7,081 bases of DNA from Candidatus Zixiibacteriota bacterium (GTDB lineage Bacteria; Zixibacteria; MSB-5A5; RBG-16-43-9): positions 1 to 7,081 of the forward strand of contig JAOUFL010000125.1 of NCBI GenBank assembly GCA_029858245.1. Reading direction: 5' to 3'. Below are positions 1 to 6,295 of this stretch, piece by piece. Within the stretch, counting starts at the first letter, position 1. Every line of letters begins with the position of its first letter. The notes under the pieces were generated by a model. It saw only the letters and a list, made by a program, of their open reading frames with translations, did no database searches and was not told the origin of the DNA. The position numbers were made by a program, and so were the translations under genes.

Positions 1-449
1 GCTCTCACCGCATGCTCGCTTTGCGGGTATTCCTGCAGAAAGTCCTGCAGCTCGCCAACTACCTGTATGGTGCTCTGCTGATCGAGCGGCGATTTTGGTG
101 AATTCATAAAATGGGCAGAGGCAGTCATGAAAGCTGCATCATCCGCTAAATGGCTCTGTGAAAAAGAGACCAGCATCTTCTTGAATTCACCGACTGCTGC
201 TGGATAATCCTTCTCCTGATAATAGCACATCCCCAGAAGGAACTGGGCTGAATCTACAAATACGACACCCGGATAATTATAAATCAGTTTTTGAAACTCC
301 AGTCTGGCTTCATCCCAGTGTTTACTCATATACTCCCTCTTAGCCTGTTCGAACTGGTTTTCTGCTCCCAGCAGAGGAGTATCCTTCCTGCTTCCGGCAC
401 ATCCCAGGACTAAAAGAACAACGGTAAAAAGATATAGCTTCCTCATCAT
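1..449 (-). CDS. bamD: Outer-membrane assembly lipoprotein BamD (partial)
   Basis: The first 149 codons of this gene are in the window; the 3' part is cut off at the left edge. The product begins MMRKLYLFTVVLLVLGCAGS, a lipoprotein signal with a VLGC lipobox and acylated Cys17. Tetratricopeptide-type helices follow: AENQFEQAKREYMSKHWDEA, then FQKLIYNYPG, then FLLGMCYYQEKDYPAAVGEF with KKMLVSFSQSHLADDAAF, and finally LQDFLQEYPQSEHA. The spacing and the ASAHFMNSPKSPLDQQST loop between repeats fit BamD (YfiO), the essential lipoprotein of the BAM complex that folds beta-barrel proteins into the outer membrane. The family is usually about 240-280 residues, so nearly half is missing. The ATG at 447-449 is chosen because AAAGGT lies a few bases upstream (about 457-462); the ATG at 444-446 is the alternative. 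A generic TPR lipoprotein such as a CpoB-type protein is less likely. Confidence 0.87.
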   Translation of the reverse strand, partial: MMRKLYLFTVVLLVLGCAGSRKDTPLLGAENQFEQAKREYMSKHWDEARLEFQKLIYNYPGVVFVDSAQFLLGMCYYQEKDYPAAVGEFKKMLVSFSQSHLADDAAFMTASAHFMNSPKSPLDQQSTIQVVGELQDFLQEYPQSEHAVR

Positions 450-484
450 TTTGTTACCTTTTTGTTAGTCTGATTATCCTCATA

Positions 485-1138
485 TCATCTGTTAGCAAAA
501 AAAAGATAAACTAAAGCTCCCACCACTATGGTAACCGCAACAGGTTCTATATATTGACCCCATCTGCTTTCCGGAACCTCGGGGCTTAAAAAGGGATAGG
601 ATTTATTGTTTAAATCTACAAGCAGTCCTCTTTCAATCAGATCGGAGTTTACCTCTTCTCCCCTTTTACTCCATAAAACCTCACCCCGGTAATCAGTCAG
701 CTTAAAAGACAAAAAGACCTGGGCTTCTCTTCTGACCCAGCTTTTGCCTAAAAACTTTTTGCTTTTAACTTCCGGATATTCCAGGTTCAGTTTTATAATT
801 CTGAAACTCAAAACCAGGTCTCCTTCTCTCATATTAGCTGGTTCGATTCCCACTGCTCCTCTTTTCTGCAGATACGATACTATCTCCTCCTCCACTAACC
901 AGGAACAAGGGTTTTCGTCTTCCTGTGTTACCCACACTGTTTTGGAGCCAACCGGTGCTTCTTTTAAACAATCCTCCAGTACCCTATCCACACTTCTCCT
1001 TAAAAAATTCTCATTAGTTATTGGCTTATCCTTCTCCTGGGCGATACTCAGACAGAAAGATAGAGCAATTAAGTTAGCTATTATCCATAGCCTGAACAAA
1101 AATTTAGCTATCTGATTTTTTAGAAACCGCTTATCCAT
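485..1138 (-). CDS. Hypothetical envelope protein with signal peptide and C-terminal membrane helix
   Basis: I do not recognise a named family for this 217-residue protein. It has a basic N-terminus, a hydrophobic core (about 12-31) and a likely signal peptidase site after SIA (residue 33). A soluble domain of about 160 residues follows. The stretch SVDRVLEDCLKEAPVGSKTV (49-68), then LVEEEIVSYLQKRGAV (81-96) and the later FKLTDYRGEVLWSKRG (145-160), resembles the layout of small CsgG/LpoB/FlgO-like periplasmic domains, but this is a weak inference from pattern alone. A second hydrophobic segment lies at the very end (about 197-215, ending LFFANR), which could be a membrane anchor. Two cysteines (C57, C78) might pair in the periplasm. 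The ATG at 1136-1138 overlaps the stop of the transglycosylase by 8 bases, so translation is probably coupled; bamD follows after 35 bases. A role in cell-envelope assembly is suggested by neighbours only. Confidence 0.72.
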   Translation of the reverse strand: MDKRFLKNQIAKFLFRLWIIANLIALSFCLSIAQEKDKPITNENFLRRSVDRVLEDCLKEAPVGSKTVWVTQEDENPCSWLVEEEIVSYLQKRGAVGIEPANMREGDLVLSFRIIKLNLEYPEVKSKKFLGKSWVRREAQVFLSFKLTDYRGEVLWSKRGEEVNSDLIERGLLVDLNNKSYPFLSPEVPESRWGQYIEPVAVTIVVGALVYLFFANR

Positions 1139-1784
1139 ATTTTTTCTTGAGCTCTTTATACTGCTTGAGTACCCTGGCTAAGAAATAGGTCGGAAGTTTC
1201 TCGCCGGATTGAACCCTGAGCTTGAAGGCATTTTCTCCCAAGTTATAAGCGATGATTGCCTTTTTCACGTCCTTGAATTTCAAAATCAGCTCGAAAAGGT
1301 ATAAAGTTCCTAACTGGATATTGAAAGCCGGTTCGAATAAAGAGAGCTCCCCTTTCCACTGCAGTCCCCTTCTCCTGGCAATCTCCTCCCCCACCGAGGG
1401 CTTAACCTGCATCAAACCCTGTGCGCCTAAATAAGATTCCTGCCATTTCCTGAAAGAGCTTTCCGTTAGAATCAGGGATAAAATCAAAAGAGGGTCATAC
1501 CCGTATTTTCTGCTCTCGGAATAAATCACCTGAGTTAAATCCAGAACCTCCTCTTCCTTAAACCCCACCTGAAAATCCTCGATTATCTTCAATATCTTGA
1601 GCTTCTCCTCCAGCTCCTTGATTTTCTGTTCCTGCTGATGCAATATTTTGTCCCTTTCTCCCCTTTGGTAAAGAAGATAAACCAGCCCGGCAGTCTGGGC
1701 TAACCAGATTAAAATAAGGATAAAGGTAACTGGCAGGGAAAGGGTGATTCCGGTTTTTCTAAATATCTTTTTGGTGGATAACAT
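1131..1784 (-). CDS. Membrane-anchored lytic transglycosylase (Slt/GH23-type)
   Basis: This 217-residue protein cleaves the glycan strands of peptidoglycan to 1,6-anhydromuropeptides. Residues about 14-39 form one membrane segment, followed by a short coiled coil rich in Lys and Glu (about 45-66). The SLT domain covers about 80-215: ILTESSF with catalytic Glu108, LGAQGLMQVKPSVG (119-132), FNIQLGTLYL (154-163) and the AYNLG motif (179-183). These are the canonical family 1 lysozyme-like motifs. The whole protein is little more than anchor plus catalytic domain, so it should sit in the inner membrane with its active site in the periplasm. The ATG at 1782-1784 is preceded by AAAGGA at 1791-1796, a good Shine-Dalgarno with six-base spacing. 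Its stop overlaps the next gene by 8 bases. Being upstream of bamD suggests an envelope-building operon. The exact subfamily (MltC, MltE or Slt-like) is not clear. Confidence 0.88.
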   Translation of the reverse strand: MLSTKKIFRKTGITLSLPVTFILILIWLAQTAGLVYLLYQRGERDKILHQQEQKIKELEEKLKILKIIEDFQVGFKEEEVLDLTQVIYSESRKYGYDPLLILSLILTESSFRKWQESYLGAQGLMQVKPSVGEEIARRRGLQWKGELSLFEPAFNIQLGTLYLFELILKFKDVKKAIIAYNLGENAFKLRVQSGEKLPTYFLARVLKQYKELKKKYG

Positions 1785-1805
1785 GGTTTTTCCTTTGCCC
1801 GGGCT

Positions 1806-2632
1806 TTAAAAAACCAGCTCTATCTTTAAAGGATAATCCTCAGCAATTTTTTTTATCTTTTCCCGAAGTTCCCGAGCATAGGTGACGTTTTCCAAATATA
1901 TACTCCTGTAATGATGCAGAAGTTCTGAGAAATTAGACCTTAAAAATCTTTGTACCCTTTCCCGGATAGAGGGCGTATAGTTCATCTTATCAATATAGAC
2001 AAATTTTACCTTTACCTCAAGTGCTTTTTGCATAAAAGAGCTTATGCTTTCCTCTGTGTCGGAGAAATAGGGCAGAACAGGACCGAAGAAGATAAAGGTA
2101 TCAATTCCCGCCTCATTCAGCTTTTTTAAAGCTTTAAATCTTTCCTGGGTGGAAGAGGAATGAGGTTCGAATTTCCTCTGTATCTCCTCATCCAGGCAGG
2201 TTATGGTGAAACCCACCTCACAACTTTTTATCTTTTTCAAAATATCCATATCCCTTAAAACCAAATCCGATTTTGTCTGGATGGAAACCGAGTAGTCATA
2301 TCCTGATAAATCTCTAAAGCCCCGCGGGTGAGTTTATATTTTTCCTCGATCGGCTGGTATGCATCAGTAACCGAGCTTAACATCACTATACCGGATTTTG
2401 CTTTTTTTACTTCCTTCTCCAGTCTTTCCAGGAAATTTATCTTAACGTCCACAAAACTGCCCCATTCCTCGGAATGGTCAGTAAACCTTTTCATGAATAT
2501 AGCATAGCAGTAAGCACAGTTGTGCTCGCACCCCACATAAGGGTTCAGACAATAATCCACCCCGGGAATTCTGGATTTAACCAGGGCGTTTTTGCAGGTT
2601 ATCTCTTTGAGTTTGATAATCTCACTACACAC
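1806..2632 (-). pseudogene. SPL-like (Rv2578c-type) radical SAM protein, broken by a frameshift
   Basis: Two open frames that overlap in different phases make up one gene. The first (2255-2632, GTG start) holds the N-terminal half: NPYVGCEHNCAYCYA with cluster cysteines C35, C39 and C42, and SSVTDAYQPIEEKYKLTRGALE (85-106). At residue 110 it slips into a false tail and stops. The second frame, open across 1806-2264, carries the C-terminal half: QTKSDLVLRDMDIL, EVGFTITCLDEE, RKFEPHSSSTQERFKAL and FFGPVLPYFSD. Restoring one G in the minus-strand CAGGAT at about 2300-2305 gives IYQGYDYSVSIQTKSDLVLRD, exactly the family pattern, and a protein of about 275 residues, normal for this COG1533 (SplB-like) group. 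The reaction of this subfamily is not established. It may be a decaying gene or a base-calling error in a functional one. It overlaps the fusion gene by 8 bases and lies 21 bases before the lytic transglycosylase. Confidence 0.85.
2300..2305 (-). other. Single-base frameshift site in the SPL-like gene
   Basis: The minus strand reads CAGGAT around here where the reading frame needs CAGGGAT. One lost G separates two halves that otherwise join without loss of conserved residues. There is no slippery heptamer or strong downstream structure to suggest programmed frameshifting, so a real deletion or a sequencing/assembly error is the likely cause. Confidence 0.75.
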
Positions 2633-4784
2633 AGTTGCACCTTATCTTCTTGTAATCCATTTTAAGAGCTTTCCAAGTCTGAACTGTTTCCTTACATAAA
2701 GCGATTTTATCAAAACTATACTTAGTTCTTAATTGCTGAATGATTTCAGAATACATCTCATGTCTCGTCTTGAAATCGACTTTTCTTCCCCAGTTAGAGG
2801 ATTCTTTTAGATATTTAACCCAGCTTCTATCCGTACACCCATTGATAGTACTCTGCAAGCCACGTAAGGAGCCCAAAGTGATTCTTTCTGGAACAAAGTT
2901 TTCAAAGATCATATCGAGCAGATTCAAGTAATGTTTTCCCCAATCTTCAATGGGAACCATAGGATCTATCCTTACTCTAACTTCGTATCCTGCTTCAAAG
3001 ACTTTCTTAGCTGCTTCTATTCTGCTTAAAATGGATGCAGCTTTTTCCCATTTCTTAGCTACTGGAACGGCATTAAGGCTAAAACTCATTATCACTTGAT
3101 TATGAGGCTCGATCTCTAAAAGATTCTTAACATTAGAAGATTTTGTCAAAAATAAAACCTTATGTAGTTTTTGTGTCTCAAAGATAGGAATAATAAATTT
3201 TGAAAATGGTAATTCATCATTCTCGTGCATTAACGAATCGGCGATTTCACCTGTATTTAAGATTTCAGGATTATTAACTTCATCCAAAAATTTTCTAGTA
3301 TGGAGTTCAATTTTTTCATAGGGTTTAACCACCGGAAGAGTTTTGGTGGAATGAAATCTAAAAGTTCCTTTAAGATAACACCAGGCACAATCATAAGGAC
3401 ACCCATATGCCCATTTTAATTCCACAAAGTGAGGACAAATAACATCTTCAGGTCTTTGGGGCAGAGGTGTTTTATCAAAGCGGGTAATAATAGAACCATC
3501 ATTAATTCGACTGAATAATTCTCTGGTTTTCCCATTTATGACCTTATACTCATTGAAATAGACTTTTATCCTATTCTTATTATTGTAAATATTGTTCTTT
3601 AATTGTTGATATTTAATCCCTCCTTCCTTAATTAGTGTTATATTAATGCTGTTAGAATTATTATATTTATTAATCAAAAAAAGTATACAATCATCATTAA
3701 GCTTTCCTGTTTTTCTTGGATTTTCATAATTTATCTGTCCTTCATCAAAAAGTTGTTTGACTATTTTTTTATATTCCGAAGAATGGAATTCCATAAAATG
3801 TTTTTGGATTATCACATTCCACAAATCTAAGCGAGTTTGTCTTTGCCTCGCCTTCAATTCTTTTATAATGGTTTTCTTAAGTGGAATTAGGTTTCTCCAT
3901 TCTTTCCAATTTGTATTTCTAAATATTGTATTACTATATTCCGTTTCATATAAATGTTTAAAGTAAGCTTTACACATCGCATCATTCATCAAAAGCATTG
4001 CATCGGGATGTCGAGAACAAAAAGTAATAAAATACTTTACGTCTCCTTTTTCTTTAACTCTTACTGGGCAAGATCCTGTATAAGGTAGATAATTTTTAAG
4101 AACTTTCCTATAATTCTCCATTACTTTTATTTCCTTCTCCTCAGGACTTAGAGAATCCTCCCACATAATTTCCTTCCAATAATCTCCTCCTAACACACAG
4201 GTAAGGATTTGATTTAATTTTATGGATCTTGCTGTCTGCAAACTATTACTCTGTAATTTACGAGTTGCTAACCGATGTAAGGTAGGCATACTTGTGTTAA
4301 TTAGTATTTCAGTACTATAAGAAATATCTCTCTTTAAAAAGGGTTCAATCATACTAAAATCTAAATCTTTTAACCCAAAGGGATCTAAATAAATAAAAAG
4401 CGTTTGATTAGTTAAAAGATCCCTGATTTCGTCTAGAAGTTCCCGAGCTGTACCTAATATAGCTAACGAAGACTTGTATTTTTTTATTGTTTGTTTTAGT
4501 TTCTTATCGTGATCTTTATTGGAGTTTACAAAAATTGCAAAATATCTTCCAGGTACATAATTCTCCGCATTCTGAAGTATTATCAATGGAGAACCTAACC
4601 TATCCTCATCTTTTTCGTCTTCAAAAATACCTGGGCCTGCAAATGCATCAACTAAAATTATTTGATGCCCTAGTTTACCAACTTTTTTAAGATAAGGCGG
4701 CAAATAATCCCTGAGTACAGCATCTTTTATTTTAGACCAAGGCCGCTTACCTTTAAAAAATGTTTTTTCAGTATTAACTCGCAT
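2625..4784 (-). CDS. TcmP (three-Cys-motif partner) domain fused to an SPL-like radical SAM domain
   Basis: One 719-residue frame joins two proteins that are usually separate. Residues 1 to about 370 match the TcmP family: FFKGKRPWSKIKDAVLRDYL near the start, a Rossmann-like VDAFAGPG loop (45-52), GSPLII (64-69), and LFIYLDPFGLKDL (129-141), resembling motifs I and IV of SAM-dependent methyltransferases. A probable winged-helix-like part (about 325-370) follows. After an Asn-rich linker, residues about 435-719 match the spore photoproduct lyase (SplB) superfamily: ICPHFVELKWAYGCPYDCAWC with cluster cysteines C462, C466 and C469, then FLTKSSNV (545-552) and EAGYEVRVRIDPMVP (597-611). The C-terminus has C697, C716 and C718 (ALCKE, RCNC). 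TcmP is known as a neighbour of radical SAM-like Gp37/Gp68-type three-Cys proteins, so the fusion supports one working unit, likely cytosolic and acting on nucleic acid. Substrate unknown. The ATG at 4782-4784 follows a purine-rich GAGAAGAAGA. The gene is AT-rich and probably transferred. Confidence 0.85.
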   Translation of the reverse strand: MRVNTEKTFFKGKRPWSKIKDAVLRDYLPPYLKKVGKLGHQIILVDAFAGPGIFEDEKDEDRLGSPLIILQNAENYVPGRYFAIFVNSNKDHDKKLKQTIKKYKSSLAILGTARELLDEIRDLLTNQTLFIYLDPFGLKDLDFSMIEPFLKRDISYSTEILINTSMPTLHRLATRKLQSNSLQTARSIKLNQILTCVLGGDYWKEIMWEDSLSPEEKEIKVMENYRKVLKNYLPYTGSCPVRVKEKGDVKYFITFCSRHPDAMLLMNDAMCKAYFKHLYETEYSNTIFRNTNWKEWRNLIPLKKTIIKELKARQRQTRLDLWNVIIQKHFMEFHSSEYKKIVKQLFDEGQINYENPRKTGKLNDDCILFLINKYNNSNSINITLIKEGGIKYQQLKNNIYNNKNRIKVYFNEYKVINGKTRELFSRINDGSIITRFDKTPLPQRPEDVICPHFVELKWAYGCPYDCAWCYLKGTFRFHSTKTLPVVKPYEKIELHTRKFLDEVNNPEILNTGEIADSLMHENDELPFSKFIIPIFETQKLHKVLFLTKSSNVKNLLEIEPHNQVIMSFSLNAVPVAKKWEKAASILSRIEAAKKVFEAGYEVRVRIDPMVPIEDWGKHYLNLLDMIFENFVPERITLGSLRGLQSTINGCTDRSWVKYLKESSNWGRKVDFKTRHEMYSEIIQQLRTKYSFDKIALCKETVQTWKALKMDYKKIRCNCV

Positions 4785-4850
4785 TATTAATCTTCTTCTC
4801 TGAATTTATTTCGCAGTACATATATTCAAACTGATTAGCTATATTTGTAG
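2633..4850. other. AT-rich segment, probable acquired island of one gene
   Basis: The stretch from just after the rimO stop to the end of the TcmP/radical SAM gene is poorer in G+C than both sides. Hand counts of single 60-base lines gave 13/60 at 3541 and at 3661, 17/60 at 4201, 18/60 at 4381, 22/60 at 3361 and 24/60 at 2941. Outside it, counts were 29/60 at 1201, 27/60 at 1561, 25/60 at 2281, 26/60 at 6001 and 28/60 at 5221, with 23/60 at 5701. The change coincides with an accessory gene between housekeeping genes, which suggests horizontal transfer. No transposase, integrase, tRNA or clear flanking direct repeat was found, so the mode of entry is unknown. Confidence 0.55.
2640..2643 (-). 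promoter_or_regulatory. Ribosome binding site for the SPL-like gene start
   Basis: The minus strand reads AAGG here, seven bases before a GTG codon at 2630-2632. The site lies within the last codons of the upstream fusion gene, whose TAG stop (2625-2627) falls just after the GTG. This favours the GTG as start and implies stop-start translational coupling. Confidence 0.45.
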
Positions 4851-6221
4851 TTAAGATAGTAAAGGTGTCCTTCTTACCAACTCCCCCACCAAATCATACC
4901 CCTCCCAACCGGTAATTCTAACTTCTACAAACTCCCCGATTTTCAGATTTTTCCCTTTCACTAAAATTACTCCATCAATCTCCGGTGCTTCTTTTGTGCT
5001 TCTGGCGACATAGTATTTTTCTTTTTTGGTGATATGCCCGAATTCCCTTTTATCCGCTTGAGACTCAATTAAAACTTTTGTCTTTTCCCCTACTCTTTTC
5101 TCGTTTTTCTCAAAAGCAATTTTCTGCTGGAGGCTCATCAACCTGTCTACTCTCCTCACTTTTTCTTTAGAGGTAAGATGCTCTTTATATTTATACGCCT
5201 CTGTCCCTTCTTCTCTGGAATAGGAAAAAACACCCAGCCGGTCGAATCTTTGCTCTTCCACGAAATCCAAAAGCTCTCTGAATTCCTCCTCCCCTTCTCC
5301 AGGCAATCCGACGATGAAGGTGGTCCTCAAAACCAGATCCGGAATATTATTCCTGAGAGATTGCAGAAGCCCTCGAATTCCCTTTTTATCTATTTTCCTG
5401 TTCATCAGGAAAAGAAGCTTATCGGATATATGCTGTAAAGGCAAATCCAGATATTTGCAGACCTTCTTATTTATGGCTATCTCCTGAATGAGTTTTTCAG
5501 TGTAGTGGGCAGGATGGGTGTAAAGTAACCTTATCCACTCTAGTTTTTCTATCTGGGAAAGTGCGGAAAGCAGTTCGGGAAGCTTTTTTTCTCCGTAGAT
5601 ATCCTGCCCGTAAAGGGTGATGTCCTGGGCAATCAGGTCAATCTCCTTGATCCCCTTTTCAGCCAGAGATTCTGCTTCTGTCAAGATTTTATCCATTTTG
5701 CGGCTTCTGAACCTTCCCCTTATATAAGGTATGGAACAATAGAAACAGAAATTATCGCAACCATCAGCAATCCTTAAATAAGCATAAGATAAAGTCTGAG
5801 GTGTTCTCTCCGGTGCTTCTTCATATTCACCGGGCAGAGGTGAAATCAAACAGAGCCTGTTACCCTTTTCCACCTCTGAACAGATTTTGGTGATATTATC
5901 CAGCTCGTTTAACCCTAAAAATCCATCCACCTCGGTCATCGATTCCCATAACTGGGTATTGTATCTCTGGGCTAAACATCCGGTAACTATCATCTTCTTA
6001 TTGTTCCTGCCGTTTTTCAACCGGGACAGCTTCAGGATAGTTTCTATGGACTCTTTTTTCGCCTCCTCGATAAAAGCACAGGTGTTGACGATAAATATGT
6101 CTGCCCTCTCCTTATCTTCGGTTAACTCATAACCTGAAACCAGAAGTCTTGAGGAAAGGGCTTCGGCATCCAGATCATTTTTAGGACAGCCCAATTTTAC
6201 TATATTTATCTTTATTCCCAT
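4851..6221 (-). CDS. rimO: Ribosomal protein uS12 methylthiotransferase RimO
   Basis: This 456-residue protein is a methylthiotransferase that adds a methylthio group to the beta carbon of a conserved aspartate of ribosomal protein S12 (uS12). The three expected domains are present. The N-terminal UPF0004 domain has its cluster cysteines at C12 (KLGCPKND), C48 (VNTCAFI) and C82 (VTGCLAQ). The radical SAM domain has the CX3CX2C triad C155, C159, C162 (ADGCDNFCFYCSIPYIRG). A TRAM domain covers about 375-450. RimO rather than MiaB or MtaB is indicated by KLGCPKN and by GCDNFCFYCSIP, together with LPLQHISD and the YGQDIYG stretch. Length is typical (about 440 residues) and no key residue is missing. 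The ATG at 6219-6221 is the natural start because the conserved IVKLGCPKN follows at once, although no good Shine-Dalgarno precedes it. It follows lolA in the same direction. Confidence 0.96.
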   Translation of the reverse strand: MGIKINIVKLGCPKNDLDAEALSSRLLVSGYELTEDKERADIFIVNTCAFIEEAKKESIETILKLSRLKNGRNNKKMIVTGCLAQRYNTQLWESMTEVDGFLGLNELDNITKICSEVEKGNRLCLISPLPGEYEEAPERTPQTLSYAYLRIADGCDNFCFYCSIPYIRGRFRSRKMDKILTEAESLAEKGIKEIDLIAQDITLYGQDIYGEKKLPELLSALSQIEKLEWIRLLYTHPAHYTEKLIQEIAINKKVCKYLDLPLQHISDKLLFLMNRKIDKKGIRGLLQSLRNNIPDLVLRTTFIVGLPGEGEEEFRELLDFVEEQRFDRLGVFSYSREEGTEAYKYKEHLTSKEKVRRVDRLMSLQQKIAFEKNEKRVGEKTKVLIESQADKREFGHITKKEKYYVARSTKEAPEIDGVILVKGKNLKIGEFVEVRITGWEGYDLVGELVRRTPLLS

Positions 6222-6295
6222 TAATTCAAACAGTTATTTAACTGTCCCTCTCACCCTGCCCTTAGTGGGGAAAGAATGACCTGTGAAATAAGGCA
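6222..6295. other. lolA-rimO spacer with a 14-base dyad
   Basis: This 74-base gap between the lolA stop and the rimO ATG is one of the two longest non-coding stretches in the window. It contains a perfect inverted repeat, CAGTTA-TT-TAACTG, at 6231-6244, just 10 bases before the rimO start, followed by a C-rich run and a short CCC/GGG hairpin (6259-6261 with 6267-6269). There is no T-run that would make the hairpin an intrinsic terminator. No clear Shine-Dalgarno is visible for rimO, so the dyad could affect ribosome access or act as an operator, but chance is possible. Confidence 0.4.
6231..6244. repeat. Inverted repeat upstream of rimO
   Basis: The sequence CAGTTATTTAACTG has two perfect 6-base arms around a 2-base centre. 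It ends 10 bases upstream of the rimO start codon on the minus strand. It could be a regulator half-site pair, but a hairpin with a 2-base loop is sterically poor, so a DNA-level role is more likely than an RNA one. No function can be assigned from the sequence. Confidence 0.4.

Noticed and set aside
744..1115. Plus-strand open frame of 123 codons opposite the hypothetical envelope gene
   Set aside because: It is antisense to a gene with a signal peptide and operon context; its translation has no recognisable motif and no upstream ribosome site was apparent.
1797..1804. GCCCGGGC palindrome between the SPL-like gene and the transglycosylase gene
   Set aside because: It is only eight bases with no loop and no following T-run, so it is not a terminator; it may be chance in a 21-base spacer.
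2255..2330. Programmed ribosomal frameshift in the SPL-like gene
   Set aside because: No slippery heptamer, internal Shine-Dalgarno stimulator or strong stem-loop was seen at the phase change; a lost base explains it more simply.
2474..4690. Several short plus-strand open frames (2474-2665, 2740-2931, 3757-3966, 4487-4690)
   Set aside because: They are opposite the radical SAM genes, short and featureless; AT-rich opposite strands easily give such frames.
4803..4829. Possible promoter (TTGAAT and TAAATT on the minus strand) before the fusion gene
   Set aside because: The spacing is 15 bases and the -10 match is only partial; AT-rich DNA gives such matches often, so no promoter is claimed.
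2600..4870. Flanking direct repeats or attachment sites around the AT-rich island
   Set aside because: Visual comparison of about 2610-2650 with 4800-4870 gave no shared repeat beyond a few bases.
5178..6132. Plus-strand open frames at 5178-5438 and 5887-6132
   Set aside because: Both lie antisense to rimO, whose protein is unmistakable across its full length, and their translations have no family features.
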